A stretch of 64,000 bases of DNA, taken from contig NZ_CP108086.1 in the NCBI RefSeq assembly GCF_036186745.1, positions 2,604,001-2,668,000 of the forward strand, written 5' to 3'. Below, piece by piece: positions 29,997 through 38,087 of the stretch (position 1 is its first letter; each line of letters begins with the position of its first letter). The notes under the pieces are model-generated. The model saw nothing but the letters and a program-made list of their open reading frames with translations, was not told the origin of the DNA and ran no database searches. This stretch comes from Microbispora hainanensis. Its GTDB lineage: Bacteria; Actinomycetota; Actinomycetes; Streptosporangiales; Streptosporangiaceae. The position numbers and the translations under genes were made by a program.

Positions 29997-30221
29997 ATGG
30001 ACGATCCGGAGCTCAAGAAGGAGCTCGAAGAGCTGGAGGCCCAGATCGAGCGCCTGCGCAGGGAGACCGTGCAGATGCGCGAGGAGATCGGGCAGAGCTG
30101 GGACGCGCCCACGGATCCGGCGGAAAGGGCCACCCTGCTGACCAACGTCGAGCAGCAGGAGGCGCTCATCGACGACCTGGAGCTCAGGCGCGAGCAGATC
30201 CTGCGGCGGATGAAGGGCTGA
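29997..30221 (+). CDS. Small coiled-coil protein
   Basis: A 74-residue, charged, all-helical protein with heptads in LKKELEELEAQIERLRRETVQMREEIG and in LLTNVEQQEALIDDLELRREQILRRMKG, separated by a short Pro-containing turn (SWDAPTDPAE). It has no cysteines or membrane segment. I do not recognise a named family. Actinobacterial codon use and the start after GACGGTGAGG make it a real gene. Confidence 0.7.
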   Translation: MDDPELKKELEELEAQIERLRRETVQMREEIGQSWDAPTDPAERATLLTNVEQQEALIDDLELRREQILRRMKG

Positions 30222-30366
30222 GCCCGCCGCCCGGGCGCCCCACCCGGCGAAGGGCGGGGCGTACGCCCCGACGAGCGGGCAGAGCACGGCCTGACCTGCG
30301 TTTGTACGCTGGTATGTGCCACGACGTGGTGGTTTGTGCCAGGACGACGGGGGCGGCGTGGGCGTC

Positions 30367-32787
30367 ATGACCGCGATGCGAACGAGAGTTGCCAGGGGGG
30401 AACTGGACGGGCTGCCCGCGGAGGTGACCAGCTTCGTGGGGCGGCGCCACGAGCTGGCCGAGCTCAAACGCCTGATAGGGATCTCGCACGTGGTCACGCT
30501 GATCGGCGCGGGCGGGGTGGGGAAGACCCGCCTCGCGCTGCGGGTGGCCGAGGAGGTACGCAGGACCACCTTCCCCGGCGGCGTGCGGTTCATCGAACTG
30601 GCCGCGCTCGAAGATCCGGATCTTCTGGTGCAGGCCGTGGCCGAGGCGCTGCCGGTCAACGAGCACTCGACCCGGTCGCCGCTCGACGCGCTGATCGAAC
30701 GCCTGCGGGGCAGGCAGACCCTGATCGTGCTCGACAACTGCGAGCACCTCCTCGCCCAGTGCGCGGTGCTCGTGGACACGCTGGTCCGCGCGCTTCCCGA
30801 GCTCCGGATCCTCGCCACGAGCAGGCAGGCGCTGGGCATCGCCGGCGAGCAGATCGTGGAGCTGTCGCCGCTCTCGACGCCCACCCCGGACGGCGACTCG
30901 GCGGTGCCGCTCGCCGAGTCGGACGCGGTCAGGCTGTTCGCCGAGCGGGCCGCGGCGGTCGTCCCCGGGTTCGAGGTGACCGAGGAGAACGAGGACGCGG
31001 TGGCCGAGATCTGCCGCCGGCTCGACGGCCTGCCCCTGGCGATCGAGATGGCGGCCGTACGGCTGCGCGCCCTGTCGGTGCGGCAGGTGCTGGAGCGGCT
31101 GGACGACCGGTTCCGGCTGCTCACCGGGGGTTCGCGGGCCGCGCTGCCCCGGCAGCGTACGCTGCGGGCGCTGTTCGAGTGGAGCTACGACCTGTGCACC
31201 GAGCAGGAACGGCTGATGTGGCAGCGGGTCTCGGTCTTCGTCGGCTGCCTCGACCTGGAGGCGGCCGAGCAGGTGTGCGCCGGCGACGGGATCGCCCGCG
31301 AGGACGTGCTCGAACTCATCGCGGGCCTGGTCGACAAGTCGGTCCTGCTCCGCAGGGAGTCCGACGGCATGGTCCGCTACTGCCTGCTCGACACCGTGCG
31401 GCAGTTCGGCCGGGAACGGCTGGCCGAGTCCGGGGAGGAGGCGACGCTGCACCGGCGCCACCGCGACTACTACCGGAAGATCACCTCGCGGGCCTGGGCG
31501 GAGCTGTTCAGCGCCGCCCAGCAATCGTGGGTGGAACGTCTCCAGCGCGACCACGCCAACCTGCGCAAGGCCCTGGACTGGTCGCTGCGCGAGCCGGGAG
31601 AGGCCGAGACGGGCCTGGCGATGACCGCCGAACTGCTCTACCACTGGAGCGGCTACCACCTGTCGGAGGGGGCGGGCTGGTTCGACCGGAGCCTGGCCGC
31701 CGCGACCGAACCCGGCGAGGTGCGCGCCCACGCGCTGTGGGCGGGCGCCTGGATCTCCCTGCTGAGGGGCGACTACACCACCACGCTCGCCCGGCTGGAT
31801 GAGGCCGCGTCGATCGCCGAGCGGCTCGGGCTGCGGGTGACGCTCGGCTACATCGCGTTCCTGTACGGCATGGCGGCCGTGTCCGGGGGCGACCTGGAAA
31901 GCGGCATGCGGCGATATGAGGAGGCGGAGGCCATCCACCGCGCCGCCGGCAACCCCATCGGCCTCGCGCTGGCACTCAACCGGCTCGCCCTGGCCAACGC
32001 GTTCCTCGGCCGTCCGGCCGCCCGTGATCTCGCCGAGGAATGCGTGGCCCTCTGCGACCTGCACGGCGAGGTCTGGCACCGGGCGTACGCGCTGCTGGCG
32101 CTGGCGATCGACGCCTGGCACCGCGGCGACGTGCGCGCGGCCTGCGCGATCGACAACGAGAGCCTGCGCTATAACACGGCGTTGGGCGACCAGCTCGGCA
32201 TGGGCATGAACCTGGAGGCCCACGCCTGGTTCGCCGCAGGTGAGCAGAAGTACGAGCGGGCGGCCCGGATGCTCGGCGTCGTACAGACCTGCTGGCAGGC
32301 CGTCGGGGCGCGGCTGGCGGAGTTCCGCCACATGAGCCGATATCACGACGAGTGCGAGGCGGTGACCCGGGAGGCGCTGGGCGAGCGCGCCTTCCAGGCC
32401 GAGTTCTCCCGGGGCGCGGCCCTGACGAGGGAAGAGGCCCTGGAATACGCGTTGCTCGAACGGGCGCCCGCCGCCGCGCGGGGGCCCGCGCCGTTCGAGG
32501 GCCGGATCGCGCCGCTGACGCGCAGAGAGACGGAGATCGCGCACCTTGTCGCCGAGGGACTGAGCAACAAGGACATCGCGGGGAGACTGGTGATCTCTCA
32601 GCGCACCGCGGAAGGCCACATCGAGCACATCCTCGACAAGCTGGGGTTCAAGTCGCGCGCCCAGGTCGCCGCCTGGGTGAAGGAAAGACTGAGCGAGGGC
32701 GCGGACGGCCAGGTCGCGGACGGTGCCGCAGGCCCGAAGACCGGGCCGGTCAGTGGAGGGCGTAAGCCGGCAGCTCGAACCAAGTGA
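30367..32787 (+). CDS. LuxR-family regulator with NB-ARC-like ATPase and TPR-like repeats
   Basis: An 806-residue STAND-type regulator. The Walker A motif GAGGVGKT is at residues 47-54, with TLIVLDNCEHLL as Walker B, ILATSRQAL as sensor and GLPLAIEMAA as the GxP motif. A winged-helix region, helical TPR-like repeats (~400-700) and a C-terminal LuxR helix-turn-helix (LTRRETEIAHLVAEGLSNKDIAGRLVISQRTAEGHIEHILDKLG) follow. Such proteins activate transcription on ligand and ATP binding. ATG 30367 is preferred; ATG 30376 is also possible. Its last 38 bases overlap the convergent ATP-binding protein gene. Confidence 0.9.
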   Translation: MTAMRTRVARGELDGLPAEVTSFVGRRHELAELKRLIGISHVVTLIGAGGVGKTRLALRVAEEVRRTTFPGGVRFIELAALEDPDLLVQAVAEALPVNEHSTRSPLDALIERLRGRQTLIVLDNCEHLLAQCAVLVDTLVRALPELRILATSRQALGIAGEQIVELSPLSTPTPDGDSAVPLAESDAVRLFAERAAAVVPGFEVTEENEDAVAEICRRLDGLPLAIEMAAVRLRALSVRQVLERLDDRFRLLTGGSRAALPRQRTLRALFEWSYDLCTEQERLMWQRVSVFVGCLDLEAAEQVCAGDGIAREDVLELIAGLVDKSVLLRRESDGMVRYCLLDTVRQFGRERLAESGEEATLHRRHRDYYRKITSRAWAELFSAAQQSWVERLQRDHANLRKALDWSLREPGEAETGLAMTAELLYHWSGYHLSEGAGWFDRSLAAATEPGEVRAHALWAGAWISLLRGDYTTTLARLDEAASIAERLGLRVTLGYIAFLYGMAAVSGGDLESGMRRYEEAEAIHRAAGNPIGLALALNRLALANAFLGRPAARDLAEECVALCDLHGEVWHRAYALLALAIDAWHRGDVRAACAIDNESLRYNTALGDQLGMGMNLEAHAWFAAGEQKYERAARMLGVVQTCWQAVGARLAEFRHMSRYHDECEAVTREALGERAFQAEFSRGAALTREEALEYALLERAPAAARGPAPFEGRIAPLTRRETEIAHLVAEGLSNKDIAGRLVISQRTAEGHIEHILDKLGFKSRAQVAAWVKERLSEGADGQVADGAAGPKTGPVSGGRKPAARTK

Positions 32788-33307
32788 TCTTGCCCTGGCG
32801 GGTGCGCTCCGCGCCCCAGCAGCAGGCCAGCGTGTCCATCAGCCGCAGTCCGCGCCCGTGCTCCTCGCCCGAGGAGGGCTGGGCCATCTGGGGCATCGTG
32901 CCGTCGGTGTCCTCCACCTCGCAGCGCAGCAGCCCCTCGACGGCCGACAGCCGTACGACGAGGTCACCGCAGCAGGTGTGGCAGACCACGTTGGTGACCA
33001 GCTCGGTCACGAGGAGCTGGGTCACGTCGGACAGGTCCTCCATGCCCCAGGTGGTGAGGCGCTCGTGGACCAGCCGCCGGGCCAGCCCGGCGGAGGTGAC
33101 GTCGGCGGGCAGTCGCCAGGACGCCGTCTCCACGTCGGGCTCCTCCACAAGCCGGATCGCGAGGTCGCCCACCCGCTTCCGCAGCGCGTCCCAGCGGTGC
33201 CGGATCGCGGAGTGCCGGTGCTGCCGGGCGGTCTGCGTCTCGCCGCTCTGCGCTGACGGTGACACGGATGACAACGAATCGTCCTGAACAGGAGTGAGCA
33301 GACTCAT
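32750..33307 (-). CDS. ATP-binding protein (HATPase_c_2, anti-sigma regulator-like)
   Basis: A 185-residue protein. Residues ~65-180 form a GHKL ATPase domain of the SpoIIAB/RsbW type: LLVTELVTNVVCHTCCGDLVVRL is the N-box and EEHGRGLRLMDTLACCWGAERTRQGKITWFEL is the G-box end. Members of this actinomycete group are serine-kinase anti-sigma factors or their relatives. The ATG at 33307 overlaps the stop of the upstream DUF5999 gene (ATGA), indicating translational coupling. The ~60-residue N-terminal extension is polar and low in conservation. Confidence 0.88.
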   Translation of the reverse strand: MSLLTPVQDDSLSSVSPSAQSGETQTARQHRHSAIRHRWDALRKRVGDLAIRLVEEPDVETASWRLPADVTSAGLARRLVHERLTTWGMEDLSDVTQLLVTELVTNVVCHTCCGDLVVRLSAVEGLLRCEVEDTDGTMPQMAQPSSGEEHGRGLRLMDTLACCWGAERTRQGKITWFELPAYALH

Positions 33308-33495
33308 GCGGCACACCCCAAAGAAGCGCGAGCCGGGATGCTGCGACCATCCGGCATGAGCTCACCGCTGTCGTCGAAGAGCACCACGCCGTTGCAGAGC
33401 AGGCCCCATCCCTGCTCCGGGTGGAAAGCGATCAGACAGGCCGCGTCGCGGTCAGGTGCGTCCGCTGACGGGCACTGCGGGTGGTGCTGGCACAT
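33304..33495 (-). CDS. DUF5999 family protein
   Basis: A 63-residue protein of the actinobacterial DUF5999 family: MCQHHPQCPSADAPDRDAA at the start, with Cys/His residues that could bind a metal, then FHPEQGWGLLCNGVVLFDDSGELMPDGR. The role is unknown. Its stop overlaps the start of the ATP-binding protein gene by 4 bases, so the two are one unit. The frame begins at ATG 33495 with GGGGG upstream. Confidence 0.9.
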   Translation of the reverse strand: MCQHHPQCPSADAPDRDAACLIAFHPEQGWGLLCNGVVLFDDSGELMPDGRSIPARASLGCAA

Positions 33496-33831
33496 GATCG
33501 GTCCCCCTGACTCTCATGCACTCTTTAGGACGTTTTCAGACTGCCCTCTTGTGCCTTGGTGCGAGGAGGGGGAAAACACCCGTATCGATACCTGTTCGCG
33601 ACATACGTACGTAGTGGGTGCTAGTCGGGTAGAGGACAGGTAAAGAGCCACGGGTCCCTCACTCGTCCAGGGAGATCGGGTCCTTTGCCCGGTCAACGGA
33701 CGCCTCGGACGCCCCACGGCCCGGGTTCTCCGTGGCCGGCGCCTGGTTCTCGGCCTCCGGCTCCTGCTCGGCGGCGTCACCTGCCTGGTGGAGCGGAGCC
33801 CCGCCTCCGGACGGTCACTAAAGTGACGGGC
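33496..33831. other. Intergenic region with two palindromes
   Basis: TACGTACGTA (33604-33613) is a 10-bp palindrome in the leader side of the DUF5999 gene. GTCACT-AA-AGTGAC (33814-33827) is a 14-bp palindrome ending 4 bases before micro-ORF 1 and looks like an operator. An acidic minus-strand frame of about 50 codons ending at 33663 has good codon use but no start codon, so it is not called. Confidence 0.45.
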
Positions 33832-33900
33832 ATGAATGAGCGGAGCGGATCAAATGGGCACGACATGCCGCTCCGCATCGGAGGCGAGGAGAGCGCATGA
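33832..33900 (+). CDS. Micro-ORF 1 (22 residues) in a translationally coupled chain
   Basis: ATG 33832 opens a 22-codon frame reading MNERSGSNGHDMPLRIGGEESA. Its last codons are the strong ribosome-binding sequence GGAGGCGAGGAG, and its stop overlaps the start of micro-ORF 2 as ATGA. It shares M-x-ERS…MPLRxGGEExA with micro-ORF 2. It may be a real peptide, or a leader whose main job is to carry the ribosome site. Confidence 0.4.
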   Translation: MNERSGSNGHDMPLRIGGEESA

Positions 33901-33968
33901 GTGAGCGGAGCGAGAGGCACGGCGCCTGGCTCATGCCACTTCGAGCCGGAGGCGAGGAGACAGCATGA
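33897..33968 (+). CDS. Micro-ORF 2 (23 residues), homologous to micro-ORF 1
   Basis: ATG 33897 opens a 23-codon frame (MSERSERHGAWL, then MPLRAGGEETA). It repeats the plan of micro-ORF 1, again ends in GGAGGCGAGGAG, and its stop overlaps the PPOX start at 33965 (ATGA). The two units are a tandem duplication kept in frame, with 22-23 codons and the same junctions. Confidence 0.45.
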   Translation: MSERSERHGAWLMPLRAGGEETA

Positions 33969-34426
33969 GTCCGAGGATCGCGACCGCAGAGAAGGTTTCC
34001 CGTGAGGAGCTGCTCGACTTCATCCGGGGTCGCCACCGGGCGATCCTGATCACGACGAAGCGTGACGGCGGTCCCCAGGCGTCTCCGGTGACGTGCGGAG
34101 TCGACGCCGAGGGCCGCATCGTCGTGTCCACCTACCCCGAGCGCGCCAAGACCCGCAACGCCCGCCGTGACCCGCGCACGAGCGTCGTGGTGCTGTCGGA
34201 GGACTTCGACGGGCCGTGGGTGCAGGTGGACGGCACCGCCGAGGTGCTCGACCTGCCGGAGGCCCTGGAGCCGCTGGTCGAGTATTACCGCTCGATCTCC
34301 GGCGAGCACCCCGACTGGGAGGAGTATCGCGCGGCGATGGTCCGCCAGGGCAAGTCGCTGGTGCGGATCACCCCGACGTCCTGGGGCCCGGTGGCCACCG
34401 GCGGGTTCCCGCCGCGCCTGGCGTGA
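33965..34426 (+). CDS. PPOX-class (F420-dependent-type) oxidoreductase family protein
   Basis: A 153-residue split-barrel flavin/deazaflavin protein. AILITTKRDGGPQASPVTCGVDAEGRIVVSTYPERAKTRNARRDPRTSVVVLS is the cofactor-binding region of the actinobacterial PPOX class F420-dependent group, and SLVRITPTSWGPVATGG its C-terminal strand. F420 or FMN use and the substrate are unproven. It is the last member of the ATGA-coupled chain with the two micro-ORFs. Confidence 0.88.
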   Translation: MSPRIATAEKVSREELLDFIRGRHRAILITTKRDGGPQASPVTCGVDAEGRIVVSTYPERAKTRNARRDPRTSVVVLSEDFDGPWVQVDGTAEVLDLPEALEPLVEYYRSISGEHPDWEEYRAAMVRQGKSLVRITPTSWGPVATGGFPPRLA

Positions 34427-34442
34427 CCCATCGCACCGGCCT

Positions 34443-34697
34443 GTGAGCCGCGCGTGCCTGTGGCCCTTGTACGCCGCCGGGTTCACCACCGCCTTCGGCG
34501 CGCACGGCATCGCGGCCGGTCTCGGCGTGGCCGGTGACGGCGCGGGAGCGTCCCCGCTCCGGCCCGGCCTGCTGCTCGCCCTGTATGACGGCGCCGAGGT
34601 CGTGCTCGAACCGGCGTTCGGCACCCCGGCCGACCGGATCGGCCCGCGCCCGGTGCTCGAGGGCGGCGTGAATCAGGCCGCCGCGGCCGCCTGGTAG
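34443..34697 (+). pseudogene. Truncated MFS transporter N-terminus
   Basis: From GTG 34443 the frame reads the first two membrane segments of an MFS transporter (LYAAGFTTAFGAHGIAAGLGV, LRPGLLLALYDGAEVVLEPAFGTPADRIGPRPVLEGG). It then breaks off into unrelated residues and stops at 34697 inside the antisense of the AraC gene. The remaining ten helices are missing. The LYDGAE…FGxxADRIGxRPVL motif is the MFS loop 2-3 signature, so the identity is good. Confidence 0.75.
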
Positions 34698-35500
34698 TTG
34701 CCCGGGCTTATGCCATAACAGCGGACGAACCAGCGGGTGAGGTGGCTCTGGTCGGCGAACCCCGCCTCGGCCGCCGCGTCGCTCAGTGAACGGCCCTGCG
34801 CGATCAGCCGCCGGGCCGTACGCAACCGGAGCAGGCGCTGGTAGTCGCTGGGCGCCATGCCGTACACGGCACGGAAGGCGCGATAGACCGCGAACCTGCT
34901 GCGCCCGGTCACGGCGGCGAGGTCGTCGGCGGTGACGTCGGCGAGCGGGGCGTCCTGGAGGTGGCCGCGCACCCGCTCGGCGATGCGGCGGGCGTCCGCG
35001 GAGGTGGCCTCCCGAGCCCGCACCGGCCGGGTGGCGGCACGCCGGACGATCGAGGAGACGACGGCGGTCAGCAACTCGTCGCGGCGGAGGACGCCGGCGC
35101 CCCCGAGCAGGGCCCTGTGCAGCGCCCGGAGCCCGGCCGCGAGCGCCGGGTCGCGTACGACGGGGTGGGGGAACAACGGCGGCCCCGTCTCCCGCCCGGC
35201 CACGTCGCCCAGCACGCCGGTGACCAGCTCGGGCCCGATGTGGACGATCCGATAGGTGAACCCGAGGGCGTCGGCGGCGTGCCCGTCGTGCGGGTCGTCC
35301 GGGTTGAACGCCATGACCATGCCCGTCACGCTCGTGTGCGCGGCTCCACGGCAGGTGAACGCCTGGTGGCCCTCCTCGGTGACGCCGAAGGAATAGGTCT
35401 CGTGGCTGTGCCGGTGATAGACGTGCTGCGCGAAGTGGGCGTGCATGGCTTCCAGCGACCGGTCGGGAGAGCGCCAGTAGCGGGACCAATCCTGTGCCAC
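34673..35500 (-). CDS. AraC-family transcriptional regulator
   Basis: A 275-residue protein. The N-terminal half is a cupin-like sensing domain with the histidine-rich AHFAQHVYHRHSHETYSFGVTEEGHQAFTCRG and VMAFNPDDPHDGH. The C-terminal ~100 residues hold two helix-turn-helices (LAAVTGRSRFAVYRAFRAVYGMAPSDYQRLLRLRTARRL, AAEAGFADQSHLTRWFVRCYGISPGNYQ). GTG 35500 is the only sensible start after the unrelated upstream frame. Its 3' end overlaps the truncated MFS fragment by 25 bases. It is divergent from the DUF2000 gene (66 bases apart). Confidence 0.9.
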   Translation of the reverse strand: MAQDWSRYWRSPDRSLEAMHAHFAQHVYHRHSHETYSFGVTEEGHQAFTCRGAAHTSVTGMVMAFNPDDPHDGHAADALGFTYRIVHIGPELVTGVLGDVAGRETGPPLFPHPVVRDPALAAGLRALHRALLGGAGVLRRDELLTAVVSSIVRRAATRPVRAREATSADARRIAERVRGHLQDAPLADVTADDLAAVTGRSRFAVYRAFRAVYGMAPSDYQRLLRLRTARRLIAQGRSLSDAAAEAGFADQSHLTRWFVRCYGISPGNYQAAAAA

Positions 35501-35566
35501 CCCACCATTGTGCGGGGCGCACGAGCGTACAAGACCGCCCGGGTGCGTGCGGGCAGGCTGGGGCGC

Positions 35567-35977
35567 ATGCGTTTCGACACCAAGATCGGGATCGTGGTCC
35601 GGGAGGACCTCGCCGTGTGGCAGAAGCTGAACGTGACGGCGTTCCTGGCGAGCGCGGTCGCGGGGGGAGCCCCCGAGGTGATCGGGGAGCGGTACGAGGA
35701 CGGCTCGGGCACCTCTTATCTGCCGATGTTCCGCCAGCCCGTGCTCGTCTACGCCGCCGACCCCGCCGGGCTGGCCCGCGTGCGCGCCCGTGCCGTCGAA
35801 CGCGGGCTCGCCGCGGCCGTCTACATCGAGGAGATGTTCAAGACCGGCAACGACGTGGACAACCGCGCCGCCGTACGGGCCGTCACGGCCGAGGAGATGC
35901 CGCTCGTCGGGCTGGCCGTCTACGGTCCCAGGAACGCCGTGGACAAGACGCTCAAGGGGCTCCCCCTGCATCCGTGA
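35567..35977 (+). CDS. DUF2000 family protein
   Basis: A 136-residue protein of the DUF2000 family (KIGIVVREDLAVWQKLNVTAFLASAVAG at the start, YLPMFRQPVLVYAA, AVYIEEMFKTGNDVDNRAAV, LVGLAVYGPRNAVDKTLKGLPLHP at the end). The family is small, cytoplasmic and structurally like peptidyl-tRNA hydrolase II, but without a proven activity. It is divergent from the AraC gene, a likely regulator of it, and its last 26 bases overlap a convergent GNAT gene. Confidence 0.9.
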   Translation: MRFDTKIGIVVREDLAVWQKLNVTAFLASAVAGGAPEVIGERYEDGSGTSYLPMFRQPVLVYAADPAGLARVRARAVERGLAAAVYIEEMFKTGNDVDNRAAVRAVTAEEMPLVGLAVYGPRNAVDKTLKGLPLHP

Positions 35978-36614
35978 TCCCCTCCGCGACTCCGAACAGG
36001 GGGAGGCAGGGTGCGAGGTTGTGGATCTCGAACCCGTCCGGCGTCCTCCACTCGTCGCGTGACAGGCGCACCCGCTGCTGGACGACGGCCTCGCCCCTGC
36101 GGTTGAAGACCCCGATCCCGTCCTCCCGATAGCCGAGCTTGCGGGAGACCGCCAGCGAGGCGGCGTTGTCGGCGAAGGCGGACGACCGGGCGTACCGCGC
36201 GCCGAGCCCGGCGAAGGCGAGGTGCAGGACGGCCGCGCGCATCTCGGTGCCGATGCCCTTGCCGTGGAAGCGCCTGCCGAGCCACGAGCCGGTGGCGACC
36301 TCCCGGGTGACGGCGAAGTCGACGGCCCGCATCTCCTGTACGCCGACCACCTGGCTCTCCCACACCGTCACGAACGAGCACGCCCAGTGGCCGGGAGACC
36401 AGGTGCCCCACTGCCGGAAGTGGACCTGGACGGTGGAGCGGGCGCGTTCGTGCGGCGGGGCGTCCGTCCACGGCTCGCCGAACGGCATCTCGCCCGAGTC
36501 GTGCACCCCCTCGGCGGCCCGATCGGCGAGCGCGTCCAGGTCGTCGAGGCCGGGCAGGCGCAGCTCCAGCCGTGGGGTGGTCAGTCGTAGTGCCAGGAGC
36601 GGCCAGTGTCGCAT
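35952..36614 (-). CDS. GNAT N-acetyltransferase (RimJ/RimL-type)
   Basis: A 220-residue GNAT. LRLTTPRLELRLPGLDDLDALADRA is the opening typical of RimJ/RimL-type proteins, and the acetyl-CoA loop is WLGRRFHGKGIGTEMRAAVLHLAF. SSAFADNAASLAVSRKLGYREDGI is the C-terminal part. A tail of ~45 residues (HNLAPCLPLFGVAEG) extends the fold. The substrate is unknown. ATG 36614 opens MRHWPLLALRL and is the conserved start. Confidence 0.9.
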   Translation of the reverse strand: MRHWPLLALRLTTPRLELRLPGLDDLDALADRAAEGVHDSGEMPFGEPWTDAPPHERARSTVQVHFRQWGTWSPGHWACSFVTVWESQVVGVQEMRAVDFAVTREVATGSWLGRRFHGKGIGTEMRAAVLHLAFAGLGARYARSSAFADNAASLAVSRKLGYREDGIGVFNRRGEAVVQQRVRLSRDEWRTPDGFEIHNLAPCLPLFGVAEGITDAGGAP

Positions 36615-36740
36615 GGCACGATCGTGACAAGATCGGCCGCCCGCTGGACAGCGGTTTTTGCCGAAATAATCGGTTTCCGCCGGTCCGGGGGTGCGGCTAG
36701 TCTCTGGTGCCGCCCTGAGCGCCGGGGCCGACGAGCCCGG

Positions 36741-36837
36741 CGCCGACCAAGAGCGCCGACCAAGAGCGCCGACCAAGAACGCGGACGGAGAACGCGGACG
36801 GAGAACGCGGACGAAGAACGAAGAACGCGGACAGAAA
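36741..36837. repeat. 13-bp tandem repeat in the leader of a GNAT gene
   Basis: About seven units of 13 bp run in tandem: three of CGCCGACCAAGAG-type (36741-36779), then three of CGCGGACGGAGAA-type (36780-36818), a partial unit, and one decayed unit. They end about 20 bases before ATG 36856. The first and second halves differ in two shared positions, so duplication went in two rounds. Confidence 0.85.
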
Positions 36838-36855
36838 CCGGGGACGAGAAACCGC

Positions 36856-37728
36856 ATGCCCGACCCGCTCAACACGCCGGCCGCCGAGCTTCCCGTACGC
36901 CGGCTCGGACCCGGGGACCTGGATCGATGCGTCGCCCTGAGCGTGGACAGGCACTGGGCCCCGGAGGAGCGCAAGTGGCTGTTCCTCCTGGAGAACGCCG
37001 AGGTCTACGCGATCGACGCCCCTTCGGGAGATCTCGCGGGCACGGTCACGCTCACCCGATATGGCACGACAGCGGCGGGCATCGGCATGATGCTCGTCGC
37101 CACGCGGTATGGCGGACGCGGCCTGGGCCGCCGGCTGATGACGCACGTGCTCGACACGGCCGGTGACGCGACCGTCTTCCTCTGGGCCACCGAGTTCGGC
37201 CGGCCGCTGTACGAGAAGCTCGGCTTCGAGACCGTGGGCGTGACCGAGGCGCGCGTGGGGCGCCTGCGCGTCGGGGACGACCCCGTACGGACGAGGCCGG
37301 CCGACCTCGACGCCGACCTCGACGCCGATCTCGGCGCCCTGCTGGCGCTCGACGGGGAGGTCTTCGGCGCCGACCGGGCCGAGTTGCTGGCGCGGCTGTT
37401 CGCCTTCGCCGAGGAGGTAAGGGTCACCGAGGACGAGACGGGGCTCACCGGTTACGCCGTGTCGTGGCGCAACGGCGGCACCCTGTTCATCGGGCCGGTG
37501 GTCGCCGACGACGAGGAGGCCGCCCACGCGCTCGTGATCGACCTCGCACGCCGGGCCGACGGGCTGGTGCGGATCGACGCCGACCGCTCCCGGCCGAGCC
37601 TGCTGCACCGGCTCGGCGAGCGGGGCCTTTCAGAGGCGTTCTCGACGTGCTTCATGGTCCGCGGCGGCAGGCCGATGCCCGGCGACCGCGCCCGCATGTT
37701 CGCCCCGATGATGCTCGCGATGGGCTGA
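36856..37728 (+). CDS. GNAT N-acetyltransferase, two-domain
   Basis: A 290-residue protein with an N-terminal GNAT domain (VRRLGPGDLDRCVALSVDR, GIGMMLVATRYGGRGLGRRLMTHVLD as the acetyl-CoA loop, LWATEFGRPLYEKLGFETVG) and a second, degenerate GNAT half (LTGYAVSWRNGGTLFIGPVVADDEEAAHALVIDLARRA). This Eis/GNAT-duplicate plan is common in actinomycetes. The substrate is unknown. The 13-bp repeat array occupies its leader, and ATG 36856 follows GACGAG. Confidence 0.87.
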   Translation: MPDPLNTPAAELPVRRLGPGDLDRCVALSVDRHWAPEERKWLFLLENAEVYAIDAPSGDLAGTVTLTRYGTTAAGIGMMLVATRYGGRGLGRRLMTHVLDTAGDATVFLWATEFGRPLYEKLGFETVGVTEARVGRLRVGDDPVRTRPADLDADLDADLGALLALDGEVFGADRAELLARLFAFAEEVRVTEDETGLTGYAVSWRNGGTLFIGPVVADDEEAAHALVIDLARRADGLVRIDADRSRPSLLHRLGERGLSEAFSTCFMVRGGRPMPGDRARMFAPMMLAMG

Positions 37729-38087
37729 CCTCGGTCGATCCTCATCGGGCCGCTCCGATCGGGCCGCTCCGATCGCCGTTCCGGCCGGGCTGCTCCCGCC
37801 GCCGCCTCCGGGAAGCCGCTCCCACGGAGCCGCTTCCCCTGGTTGCTCTCGCCGGGCCGCCCCCACCTGGGCCGTTGCCAGCGGGCGGCGCGGGCGCGAC
37901 GCGGCTCTGAGTCGGGCGGCCCTGATCCGGGCGGCCCTGGTCTGGGCGGCTCTGGTCTGGGCGGCTCTGATCCGGCTCTGATCTGGGCCGCCTACCGTCG
38001 CGACAGCCGGTGGCACACCGGCGCCCGCGCCGCGGCGGGTCGTGTCGTCGCCGCGGGCGGGTGCCTCGCGAGACGAAGGAGCCGGAC
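37729..38087. repeat. Intergenic repeats between the GNAT and AMP-ligase genes
   Basis: ATCGGGCCGCTCCG is repeated two and a half times at about 37748-37790. Five 15-bp units of GCGGCYCTGRTCYGG type run from 37901 to 37975, and GCTCTGAT follows. The array ends about 110 bases before the GTG of the AMP-ligase gene, and I see no promoter-like match or small gene. Confidence 0.75.

Noticed and set aside
33663..33815. Acidic minus-strand frame of about 50 codons (ends KDPISLDE)
   Set aside because: Good codon use, but no ATG, GTG or TTG in the open stretch, so it cannot be called a gene here.
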